Assembly (NCBI GenBank): GCA_949775045.1
Contig: OX459103.1
Location: 10,350,842-10,414,841 of the forward strand
Direction: 5' to 3'
Source: Metridium senile
Taxonomy: Eukaryota; Cnidaria; Anthozoa; Actiniaria; Metridiidae
DNA: 64,000 nt
Shown here: positions 30,033 through 40,659 of the stretch, in pieces
Layout: each line of letters starts with the position of its first letter
Position numbering within the stretch: the stretch's first letter is position 1
Notes under the pieces: generated by a model
Told to the model about the DNA's origin: nothing
The model's input: only the letters and a program-made list of their open reading frames with translations
Database searches by the model: none
Position numbers and translations under genes: made by a program

Positions 30033-33000
30033 ATGTTTAAGAAAGCAGGCCAGCCAGAATTGATTCGATCCAATCAAAAAGATGTATTTTATGTAACTTT
30101 TCTTCGAGAAAAAGCCGGGCAGATATTCAGAGACTTTGCCGGTGAGAGCTGTTTTGGTATATTTATATTGTTTGTGTTGTTTTATGTTTGTTTCACAATT
30201 TCGATCATTTAAAAGGATGAATTTTTCTATTTGCAGAGGTATTAATATTAAGGAAAGCCTACACTACAATTTAAATACTCCCGGCCATACTATTAAATCG
30301 ATAATCGATAACAATCGATAAAAGTCGAAATTAATCGATTGATCAGTCGATAAAATCAATGAAAATCGATAACCTAGTTTGGTGTGACTATCGATAGAAT
30401 CGATTGAATCTGTATATTATGATCGATTTCATCGATTTTATCCATAATGTAAATTATGAATATGCAAACATGATACTTATCATTTGTTTATTTTTAAATC
30501 ACAAGTAGAATTATAATAATAAAACCAACTGCAGTTTTTCAAATAACAATTTAAAAGACGTTTGTCTGTTACGATTTAGGTGTTAACCTTCCGGCTCAAA
30601 CATTGTGTTCGATAAAATCAATACAATCGATGTAATCGATATAATCACGTGAATTTTGTTGTAATTATCGATATTCATCGATTTCTGATAAAATCAATAT
30701 TAATCAACCAAAGATTATTGATTGTTATAGATTTCATCGATCAGTTTTCAATGATCGATTTTCATTGATGGGTATGGCCGGGTAAAACTGCATTGATCAC
30801 TTGAGAGCTGGCTTAGGCCAAGTAAAAAAAAAGCAAATGTTTATCATCCAGATTTCTTTAAAAAAGAGAGCGGGCGGGCGCATTTTTTTGTTATTTTCTG
30901 ATTTTTAATTATTTTCAATTTAATGCTTTTCTTACAAGAAAATAAATGTATAGATGGCAAATAGATGTATTTATTGACTCTACCACATGGATAGGATAGT
31001 TGTAACACAACTTTGGTATATTTTACTAATCGTAACAACAACATGATGCACTATAAAAACCGTCAATAGGGCTCAGTATTCAATACTCGAACGTTTTATG
31101 ATTTAGCCTGCCTAAAAGCTCTGGTTATTTTCTTTTTTGGGTCGCATCCCCTTTCGCGGCATACATTGCAGAACGGGTAGCAGTCTTCTTGATTTATTAA
31201 ACCGGCCTCGCTTCCACACAAAAAACACAGTGGATTATTGAATGTTGCATAGTATGGAACCTCTATTGGCAATTCACAAGTCATCTTATCATTAACAAAA
31301 ACTAAACTGAAAACAGTATCCTCAATGTGGTTTTTGTAAAAAAAAGAGCTGTGTGGTAAAAATTCTAGACTGAGTGCGTATCAAAACGCAGACAAATACC
31401 ATGCTGAAGTAGAAAATATTATTTGTAAACATTGAGGGAAACTGGGTACGAAGCGAAAGTAACGCCTGTTGTTCGCTCCGATTTTTCAAATAGTAAATTT
31501 ATAGTAAAAAAAATCAGGCTGCCCCAAAAAATGAAGCGGGCGGGGATGATAAACATTTGATTTTTTTTACTTGGCCTTATAGTAATATAATTAATTTTAA
31601 TTACCTGGCGTATTTAATGGATAAAATCGATATTATCATATGCCTGTATTTCCCCACTTGCATGGCCCTACTCAAATTAAACCATGCAAACAAATCACTT
31701 GATGGGGGCTTCATGTTTCGTTTAGCAGGCCGTAAAAAACTGTACAGCTTGCTCAAAAATGCAAAGGGTTCATATAATAGAAGGCTTATTGACTGAGCTA
31801 GGTCAGGCTGGACGGAAACTATTTGGCTCTTGGTCATTTGTACTGACCTTGCTGCTCGTCATAATCTCGAGTTAAGTATTTTCCCTGGCCCTCCCACTCA
31901 GTCAATAAACTTTTGTACATAGTAATCAATGTCGATTGATAACAATCAATCGATTGATATTGGCAATTGTTGAACAACAAAACTGTGACCTTTTATCCAT
32001 TGGCAATCAAACATAGACAATCTTTGCTTGTCAGACATTGTCAGCTGAGATTAATTACCATAGATTGCCATTGATTATATTGATTTTCGTCGATTACCAT
32101 CCTCTTTCACTGATATACCTCAATGAATTTTTAAGGCAAGCTACATATATACTAGCCTGTGTAGCTGGCCCTGGGGGTGGGGAGAGGGGGAAAAAGGGAC
32201 AGAGGGAAGGGGGATGGGGAGAGGAAGGGAAGAAGGGAGGGCCTGCAGCGAAGACCCTTGATTTTCCATTACGCCCTCTTCCTAGCACTGTTTGTTGTCT
32301 GGTTTAGCTGTCATAATTGTCACCTCCATTACTAGTGTTTTCTAACATAAAAACTTTGTATTTCAAAATATATTACTATTTATATGTGTGTCCCAAATTT
32401 TCACAATCAAAAGTATCATTATAAACTTGTCTAATAAAGTTCCAAAGCTCAAAACTCAAAAGAAATGAGCGTGTTTACTTCACAAACGGAAATCAAGTCT
32501 ATTTTACATGACCTTCAAAGGTCAAGTAAACAATGCAGCATATCTTATTCAGTCAGAAAGCGTGACATTCACCTTACCCAATGTGAAATAAACCAAAAAT
32601 ATTCATCAGTTTTGAACTTCTGATGCCAAGGTCTCGCTTTTAGATATGGTATAGATCGAAATTTCTTGATCTCACTTGCCTGAAATAGCTGTTTGTAATT
32701 AGAGCTACTCTTTACAGCTCAAGCTACCATTGGTCTGTTCAATATTGAGATGTCACAATATAGCTAACAACAGCCAATGAGATTTCACCTGGTCGCTCTC
32801 GACCAATGGGAATTTCGCGCACAGGATCCGTGCGCGAAATTATGGAAAATCAAGGGTCTTCGCTGCAGGTCTTCCCTTCTTCCCTTCCTCTCCTCAATCC
32901 CCCTCCCCTCCCCTCCGCTCCTTTCTCCCTAGGGCCAAGCTACGCAGGCTAGCTACATACGCACAGAACAAACTCAACAACTGGAAATTGTCATGACATA

Positions 33001-36000
33001 TTTTAGAATAGCTAGTAGTGGTAATTACTTATAATAATCTGTCATGTTTTGCAAACTGTAGTGATTATTTTTGATTATTTATTAATAAACAGGCCTTAAT
33101 TTTTTTAATGTAAAGTTATGTTATACAACTCTCTCAAACAACACCATTTTGGAATTGTTGTCAATGCAACAAAAATGCTTCTGATTGGCTTATATATGCT
33201 AGCTGAAAGTGCAGGAGCAAACTCACCTTTACTGCGGTTTTTGACTTTCTGTGAACTCAGACATACCAATGGCTGGTTGTGAAATATGTTTTTGGCTGCC
33301 ATCAACCAAAAACATAAAAGATAATTAGCAGCAGCCAAAAACATAAAAGATAATTAGCAGCAGCCAAAAATGTATTTCACAATTAGACATTGAAATGTTT
33401 GAGTTCATAGAAAGACGAAAACCACAGTAATTTACTTTATTTAAAATGAGTTTGATAAAATATAAATACCATTTTCAGGTGTGTATTCATGGATCAGATG
33501 GAAAGATGAGTTAGAGTTACTTGCTGAAGTATGCTACTTTGGACTAACAACAATCTCTGGTGAGGACAAAAAAATATATATAAATCAGTTCTTTGATGTC
33601 TCAATCTTCAATCATTTTCAAATGTTATTTCAGGTTTTCAAACTCTTGGTGAAGAATACTGCAATATTGTTCAAGTTGATCAGACAAGAAGAGCCATACC
33701 TACAACACTTGTAAGAATTAGTACATAATTATTCAAAGACTTGAATTGTTGAAAGAGGGGGACATGGGGGCGGAGGAGGGGGGGGGGGGGGTAGTTGGTC
33801 CTCAACACCACAACACTGCAAAAAAAAAACCCACACATTTCAACAACACTGCATCACATCACAGTATCTCACCAAACACTACAATCACCACTGACAGTTT
33901 TAATAAATCAACCATAATTTTTTCACCCCAATACTGCAAAAAATGCACAAATCCCCCATGTCTTTCCTCTTCAAACAAAGAAGTTGGCAATTCTCTTCTG
34001 TCAATCAAACGCAATAGACCTGCTTACAACTCCCCCCCCCCCCAGTCACTATACTATTATTCCGCTCTATACTTTTATTGTTTAACTTGGATATTTCCAC
34101 TCTATACTATTATTCTGCTCTATACTTTTATTGGTTAACTTGGATATTTCTACTCTATACTACCCGTATTATTCCACTCTATACTTTTATTGGTTATCTT
34201 GGATATTTCCACTCTATACTATTATTCTGCTGTATACTATTATTCAGGACTTCAGAGTAGTATTTATAGTGAAGAATCAACTATCATATTGTTTTCAAAA
34301 TGATGATATTCCATTCTAGAAATTATATTTGATCATCTGTCTATATGATTTCTGGAAAACTGAAATCATGTTTCTTTTTTTTTTACAGAATCTTTATACA
34401 CTTATCTTCTTACAAGCTGTTGTACCATACTTACTAAGAAAACTAGCAGTAAAACTTACAGTACTGACACAATCACCAGAGAGATGGCCAAAGGGTAAAT
34501 AACTTGATTCAATGTTGATTAAATTTGTGATCCCATCCCTAAATAAGGTGAATTCCAACTCCAATTTAACCCCTTTGGACTCAGGACACCCTTGTTTAAG
34601 CTAAGCTGCTTAACACTTCTCAATAGTGCTAAAAATCCCAGACAGGTGCTTTTTATATGTATATACAGTCGAAGCTCCATTAGATTTAGTGGATGCTCCA
34701 GTAAGCGGACAGTTCTAGTTACGGACAGCTTTACAAAACCCCATTTTGTGTTCCATACAAACACTGTATTCACACTTTCCAATTAGCAGACATTCTCTTA
34801 AGCGGACGCGGACACCTTAAGCGAATCCCAATTGACCTTTTCTATTGTTTTCAAGCTCCCTCAAGTGGACACTCGAAATAGAAAAACTTTATTTAATCTA
34901 TTTGTTAGAAAGCACATTATTTAAAAAAAATTTGTAACATATGTACAATCAGAATGTGCAATCTCCAATTGTTATTCTATATTAATATATTTATTGTTAA
35001 TTTATACTCAAGGTTTGACTGAAAGATCAAGGCAGTGGCTTATAGAATTTCTACCTGTATTACAACAATCAGCTGTCTGTAAGTATTCATTGAAATTACC
35101 ACAGCAAATGTAATATAATGTATTGTGATTTTTATATATTTAAGCGCATTTCACATGTCACATTCGCAGGCGATGTACTTGGGGATAAAATGATGGGGGG
35201 GGGGAGGGGGGTCTGACGGAACTTCATATATTTGCAATCTCCCCCCCCCCCCCCCCCCAAAAAAAAATACTAAAACCTGAACTTTAACACCCAAAAAAAA
35301 AGAATGGTATGCAAATTTTGAACCCCAAAAATACAAGACTTTAATACCACCTAAAAACTGATTTATTGAATTATTAAACAGGCTCTTCGAATGCATGATT
35401 TTGGATAAAACAAACAATCAAAGAACAACTTGATTGAATTGTATGTCCGTTTATGTCTCTATGGAAATGTGAAGACCCAAAAAAATATGGTTTTCTTTTT
35501 AGGAAACGAGAATTGTCAACCCAAAAAAATAATTTATCATGGATGTGATTTCTTTTGTAAAATTGTCATTAGTTATTTACACATTTTATAATGTTTCTTT
35601 GAAACACTAACACTGTTGTTTTATTTTAGTTCTTCATAGAACTCATCTGACATTATTCTATCTGAATGGACTGTTCTATCATATATCAAAACGATTCACA
35701 TCTATTAACTATGTAAGTATTTCATTTATGGACTGCATTTCCAATGGTGCAGCTATTGTGAATGGGACTATTGCAGTGATACTGTTTTAGTCTTTTTAGG
35801 AATTGTATTTGTTTTGCATATCTGCAGTAAATAGTTTGTAGCCATTTTGGGATTTATTGTTGCTATTAACAATATTTGGTTTTATACAGGTTCTTGTAAG
35901 AAGTGGTCTTAAGGATATTAGTTCCAGGCCTACATACAGATTACTGGGGTATATTTCAGCATTACAGCTTATATTATCCTTGCTATTTACTGCATACAAG

Positions 36001-38209
36001 GTATTTACACAAGATTGTTTTAGACGTTTTATTTACTTATTCATTCATTTATTCACTGAATGACATTCATTTTTGTATTTATTATTTAGATGTATCAATT
36101 TTTTATATAATTTTATTTATTTATTTACACCTAATTGCAATGACATTGTCATATAAAAAGAAAATTACAAATTAAATAGGAATTAATTAAAAGACAAAAG
36201 CAGATTAATCAAGCTGAACTTCTTCTTTTGTTTGTCTTTAAATTAATTCCTATTTTGTAATTTTCTTTTTTTATATGACAATGTTATTGCAATTAGGCAT
36301 GTATAATTTATATATTTTTTATGAAATAGCATTGATGTTCAAATATGATATTTCTCAGTGGCAGAATTCCCTGTAAATCAATGTTATTTAATATATAATA
36401 TATATATATATATATATATTTTTAGAAATCCCAGTCCTCCAAGTTATCCCTGAGCCAATCTCCCTATGAAAGTATCAAGCCTGGTGATGATGTACAAAAG
36501 AAGCAAACATCAAGCAAACAGATGAAATGCTCATTATGTCTTGAACCTCTCCATGACACCACAGCCACACCTTGTGGCCACTTATTTGATTGGTACTGTA
36601 TTGCAGAATGGTGCAGTACTAAGGTAGGTGTACAACTATTTCAAAAAGGTTGTCTTCGCAGTTCCATGTCCTATGTTGAATAGTAGCCAAACCTTTGTAC
36701 TATCAAAGCGAGTTGAACGTTGAGTTTGCAATTATAGAGACCTCTTACTGTGCGACTCGCCATACCGTAGTCACTTACCAAAACTTGTTAACATTTTTTC
36801 ATCTCAATCAGACCAATTACAGACATCAAATTATCTTAAGTCTCCGCCTCTCGATATAAACTCCACCTCTCGATACAAACTTGTACCTGATTGGTCTGAT
36901 TGAGATGAAAAAATGTCAAAATAATGTCAAAAATTCATCAAAGGTTTTTGTAAGTGAATACGGTACTGCGAGTCGCACAGTAACACCCAGCGGGACAATT
37001 ATTCACATGCATCTATCATTGCAAGCCAAACGTTCATCTCTCTTTGATGCACAGGCCCGGCTACATTTGCAGATGGTGCAGGGAACTGTGAAGTGGACTA
37101 TGGCAGAAAGGCTGTACATATTATATAGCATACAATTTTATCCAAAAATACAAATATCTAATGATATACAAAACACATAATACTACTTTATTTGATTGTT
37201 CATTGTGTGCAATGAAATTCAAAATTGATTTGTATTCCTTCTAAACTCTATCCTGTCTATTGTATTTTGGACGTTGTGAGTACTTAATATTTACATATTG
37301 CATATCATTGGATAAAGGATAAACTGAATAATTTAGAAGAAAACTAGCGAGTAAACTAGATAGGTAAAAGAATGAAATTTGTAACAGCATAAAAAATGTT
37401 GACTTAACTTAATTACTTTACTGATATTTTGATTTAATTAGCCCTTTGTGGGAGTAAAAGGAATAATTTAGATGTTTGTATAAATGTGTAATAAATAATA
37501 CAGATGTTTGTATAAATGTGTACTACAACCTTTCTGTAATTGAGTCTATATTTAGTTATTTTAAAATTGAATGGGATTATGAATATGCATCTCAATGTCA
37601 ATCCAGATGCTAAAATGGTCCGGATCACTCAAGATACATTGCAATAATAAGTTCCCCAAATTTATTTTTGCTGCATTGGTGTTTTTTTTAAATGGGCTAT
37701 TTGCATTGTAGCATCATATTATACTACCAGTACCAGAATGCTTTGCATAATTTGTTTTGTTGAATAATTAGCTAGTGTCAATTGTTCTAGTATTCTCAAG
37801 AGGGAATAAAAATCTGAATGAGAAATAAAATTTGTACTGGTAGTAAAATGATGTCAGCATGCAAATGGCCTGTTGTGATAGAGGAGGGGGGGCAGAGAAT
37901 AAGGGGCTGTTTATATAAAAGCGAGTTGTCCCTGCTAGCCAGGATAACTCTTTTGTTTTGTATTCCCTGGGGGACTCAAAACAATAGAGTTATCTCGCCT
38001 AGCAGGGATAACTCGCTTCCATATAAACAGCCCTTAAGAGAAGGAGATGGCCCCAATTTTTTCTCTTTCCTCTCCTCCTCATTTTTACTCATTCTAATTT
38101 ATCAATAAAAATATTTTTTTTATTTATTCTATAGCAAGAGTGTCCATTGTGCCGTGAACCAGTACATCTTTCAAGACTCGTTTGCTTACAACACTTTGAT
38201 AGCACTTGA
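30033..38209 (+). CDS. PEX10: Peroxisome biogenesis factor 10 (RING E3 ligase), complete
   Basis: Nine exons: 30033-30141, 33479-33559, 33634-33710, 34389-34494, 35013-35078, 35630-35712, 35890-36000, 36426-36623 and 38135-38209. They total 906 nt, 301 aa, with all phases agreeing. Typical PEX10 motifs are AGQPELIRSNQKD near the N terminus, RWKDELELLAE, QTLGEEYCNIVQVD, and hydrophobic segments in the middle. A C-terminal RING occupies about residues 246-283. PEX10 acts with PEX2 and PEX12 in the peroxisomal membrane to ubiquitinate the import receptor PEX5. Zinc ligands here are C246, C249, C261, H263, D266, C269, C280 and C283; position 266 is Asp where human PEX10 has Cys. ATG 30033 follows an in-frame stop in the leader. 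AATAAA is at 38694. Intron 1 is 3.3 kb and consists mostly of mobile elements. Human PEX10 is 326 aa, so the length fits. Confidence 0.95.
30280..30782. mobile_element. ATCGAT-rich inverted-repeat element in PEX10 intron 1
   Basis: Ends CCCGGCCATAC and mirror. Much of the interior consists of short ATCGAT, AATCGAT and ATCAAT palindromes in both orientations. Similar AATCGATTGATA pieces occur at 31917-31965 and 32040-32100, possibly remains of a second copy. Confidence 0.65.
30812..31581. mobile_element. TIR element (about 770 bp) in PEX10 intron 1, carrying a Cys-rich frame
   Basis: The end CTTAGGCCAAGTAAAAAAAA, with GCAAATGTTTATCATCC following, is mirrored at 31537-31581. It contains the minus-strand Cys-rich frame at 31096-31284. 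It looks like an internally deleted DNA transposon. Confidence 0.7.
31096..31284 (-). CDS. Small Cys-rich zinc-binding-like frame inside a transposon, probably a remnant
   Basis: 62 codons with the pattern PLCFLCGS, then CYPFCNVCRERGCDPKKK (CxxC, CxxxCxxC). This spacing suggests a zinc-binding module such as those at the end of some transposase proteins. It lies within the TIR element 30812-31581, in the opposite sense to PEX10. A TTTTCAG acceptor-like sequence lies upstream on the minus strand, so it may be a terminal exon left after internal deletion. The family is not recognised. Confidence 0.4.
   Translation of the reverse strand: MTCELPIEVPYYATFNNPLCFLCGSEAGLINQEDCYPFCNVCRERGCDPKKKITRAFRQAKS
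31788..31910. mobile_element. Small inverted-repeat element, TTATTGACTGAG ends
   Basis: TTATTGACTGAGC at the left is mirrored by CTCAGTCAATAA at the right. Inner arms are weak. It lies within PEX10 intron 1. Confidence 0.45.
32153..32951. mobile_element. TAGCCTGTGTAGC element (about 800 bp) in PEX10 intron 1
   Basis: Ends TAGCCTGTGTAGCTGGCCCT and mirror, with purine-rich and pyrimidine-rich stretches next to each end. The flanks read GCTACATATATAC and GCTACATAC, which would be a 9-bp duplication altered by TA-repeat expansion on the left. Second long arms (AAAATCAAGGGTCTTCGCTG near 32848 and its mirror near 32251) lie inside. Confidence 0.65.
34050..34260 (+). repeat. Minisatellite in PEX10 intron 3
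   Basis: Tandem units based on CTCTATACTTTTATTGGTTA and ACTTGGATATTTC, about 3-4 imperfect copies. Not coding. Confidence 0.8.
34660..34860 (+). mobile_element. Tc1/pogo-like terminal fragment
   Basis: CAGTCGAAGCTCCATTAGAT followed by AGTAAGCGGACAG and, further on, TAAGCGGACGCGGACACC resembles the ends of pogo/Tigger-type elements. No transposase is present. It lies in PEX10 intron 4. Confidence 0.4.
36128..36301. mobile_element. Palindromic MITE, CACCTAATTGCAA family, copy 3
   Basis: A 174-bp hairpin flanked by TA, in PEX10 intron 7. It is closely similar to 17687-17849. Finding it in a host gene as well as in the giant transposon shows the family moves genome-wide. Confidence 0.8.
36743..36984. 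mobile_element. MITE with TTACTGTGCGACTCGC ends
   Basis: The left end TTACTGTGCGACTCGCCATA mirrors the right end near 36965-36984. Inner arms share TTTTTTCATCTCAATCAGAC. It lies in PEX10 intron 8. Confidence 0.7.
37377..37440 (-). repeat. Dispersed retroelement-like 3' fragment, reversed copy
   Basis: Read on the minus strand it gives CAGTAAAG..TTAAGTCAACATTTTTTATG..TGTTACAAATTTC, matching 29650-29695. Short and diverged. It lies in PEX10 intron 8. Confidence 0.5.
37904..38033. mobile_element. Hairpin MITE, GGCTGTTTATAT family, copy 2
   Basis: A 130-bp palindrome matching 2945-3080 in both arms and loop (GCGAGTTGTCCCTGCTAGCC). It lies about 100 bp before the last PEX10 exon. Confidence 0.8.
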
Positions 38210-39827
38210 TAATGATGATGGCAATGATAATGATGATAATAGCAATGGTGATATCATGATGATGGTGATGACGATGATGAATTAAAAATAATCATGGTGA
38301 TTATTAGAAGGAGGAGGAGGAGGGGAAAAAACGATGATGATGGTGGTGTTGTAAAAATGATATTGGTGATTGTGGTGTCTTCAACTACGCTTTAATATAT
38401 CCATGAATCGTTATTTATGTGCATGCTAATATATGTACTAGATTCTTATTGGATATTACAGTAATTATGATGATGAGGAGGAGGAGGATATAAAAAAGAT
38501 GATGATAGTGGTGTTGGTGGTAACGATTAGAAGATAAATATGTTGATTATGCGAAATAGTAGGGTTTTTTTATTAGAAACAGTATTAAAAGGGCAATCGT
38601 GCAAAAAGAACAAAAATATGTTTTTGAGTAGTATTATCCTTTTTAATTATATCTTCTGACATTGTAAAAAAATGCAAAAAAAAAATGAAAGAAAATAAAC
38701 TTAGACTTGAAATTGTAAAAAGAAACTTTATTTTTTATTATACCTTCTATACACTTAAACACTAAATTAACAAGGAAAAGACTGCTCCTTTTAGATTATG
38801 TTTTATTAAAATACATTATTAATTGAGTATCTGTCTCATTCCCCGAGGATTTCAACTTAATACCCAAAGAATTTTACGCTATTGTGGTTTGAAATAGCTA
38901 TGAATAAATAGATATGCAAATTAATGTACTGTTGTGTATATATACTCTTCAATACTGAATAAATTTTCTAGTCTTCGGTCTTTAGCTGGTCAAGACAACT
39001 CTTGCTTTTTATTGGGCTTAATTTGTGTTCTCTTTGCTACAGAATTGTTCAAAAATGGTAAGAGTATAAAGAATTAGAGTTAACATATTAATGTTTTGAC
39101 TTCATGTAGGTCAAAAAGCGAGGGTTTTTTTTCACAATTGTACATTTGTAGTTTCGCGTCTTCTCTGACTCAGATTCGCGGTCGAATGCTCACACCTTGT
39201 AAATCAAAAGCTTACAACGATAAAGTTCCTGTCGTATAGTGCTTAATTTGTATTTTTCCTATCGAAGAGGGCTTTCCATTTTTTGCGAGAATTGTTTTTA
39301 AAACGGAAAAATGCTCTTTTAGTTGGAAATTTTCTGAATTTGTTCGCCGGAGTTTGGCGTCTTTCGATGTAGGCCAGTGACTTTGGTTGTTTGCTTCTAG
39401 AAAAAACTATACATTGTTTGCAGGTTAATTTGTGAGATAACTCCAGAACTTACTTTTATAGATGTAAATTTTTATTACAGTAACGCTTATCTTGAGAATT
39501 AAATATTATTGTAATGTTTTGACCGCTCTCTCGGGGGCCCTGATATGCTCGTACTTTTCAGATTTGCGAATAAAAATCGTACATTTTTAATATCAATTGC
39601 GTCGTCGAAACACAACTGAAAGAAGAAACCTAAACCTAGGGAAAATAATCTGCAAAAAAAAAAGAAATATTTTTCTAAAAAATCTTTAAAAAAAGAAAAA
39701 TAGTTTTTAGATTTCTATTTTATTAGCCATCGTCGACGGCGATTGCTATGTACAGCCTCGATTTGATACATACATTTGGCTACTGTCCTTACCCCTCTGG
39801 GTAAAGTGTGTAAACAAATTTTCCAAG
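38210..39827. other. PEX10 3' UTR and intergenic DNA
   Basis: GAT/GAG-rich low-complexity sequence runs from 38217 to about 38550. AATAAA lies at 38694. The remainder, up to the candidate first exon at 39828, is AT-rich with no gene seen. Confidence 0.6.
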
Positions 39828-39926
39828 ATGGCTGAAGGGGGAGACACCGAAGTTCTCATTGTCAACAATATTGAAGACAGTAAAAACAAAAGTGTACAAA
39901 GAAGCGAAAGTTTTAGCAACTTCAAG
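39828..39926 (+). CDS. Candidate alternative first exon (MAEGGDTEVLIVNN...) of the calmodulin-like gene
   Basis: An ATG in good context (CCAAGATGGCTG) opens 33 codons ending at a GT donor (AAG|GTATTG) in phase 0. That phase would join correctly to the exon at 43036. It starts MAEGG where the preferred first exon starts MAEFE. It could equally be the first exon of an unrelated gene. No domain is recognised. Confidence 0.35.
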
Positions 39927-40525
39927 GTATTGAAATATTCCAATTTCAAATAATTTGTGTTCGTTTAGGATAAGCTAAATTCGCTTCAGCATGCATGATT
40001 TAAACTTATACTTAATTTAGGCGCTTCACAATCCAAGCATTTTTTCGGACAATTGTGCGACATATTTTGCTAAATGTGCTTGCCAATGATGCTAAAAAGG
40101 AATTATTCGAAAGAGTAGATGTTTCAAACAAATTGAGTCATGTAATTTTAGTAATTTAAGGTTGTAGTCTAAAATTAAAGTATCGCGGAAATGTCATTTT
40201 CGTGTAAAATTAGGATCAGGAACGGAGTGGATCGAGTCTGTCGGTGGAGTATCGTATGTTTCATTCAATGAAAATCAAGTGTTAGAAATGAAGGAGTGAA
40301 TATTTTAATAGTATTGGAATTTTGATTTGATTTAAACGGAAAGCTGTGTCTATCATTTTATAAAAATTTTAAATCTATTTTCAGATTTTACTGAAATCAC
40401 CCCAACTAGTTGACTCATTTTACTATATAGTTACTGCATTTTCACAAACATGCAAACTCCAAGGCTCAAATACTGAACTTGTTTTTGTAGTTTTCGCTTC
40501 CGTCAATCCAAAGCCCAATATTTCT

Positions 40526-40612
40526 AGCCTGCGTGCTTACGGGTAATTAAACCGGCTGCACGCAGGCTAAATATTTCCCGACTGCTTAAACCGGCTGCAC
40601 GCAGGCTAAATA
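40526..40612. mobile_element. TAGCCTGCGTGC..GCACGCAGGCTA fragment with internal tandem duplication
   Basis: A short inverted repeat with TAGCCTGCG ends. The segment AAACCGGCTGCACGCAGGCT, with AAATATTTCCCGACTGCTT, is present twice in tandem. It lies just upstream of the calmodulin-like first exon. Confidence 0.55.
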
Positions 40613-40659
40613 TTTCCCGACTGCTTTTGATACTTCTTTTGGAAGTATCGACATTCAAT

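Noticed and set aside
34660..34860. tRNA or snRNA gene in the GCGGACAC region
   Set aside because: No cloverleaf or internal promoter boxes; better explained as a pogo-like transposon end.
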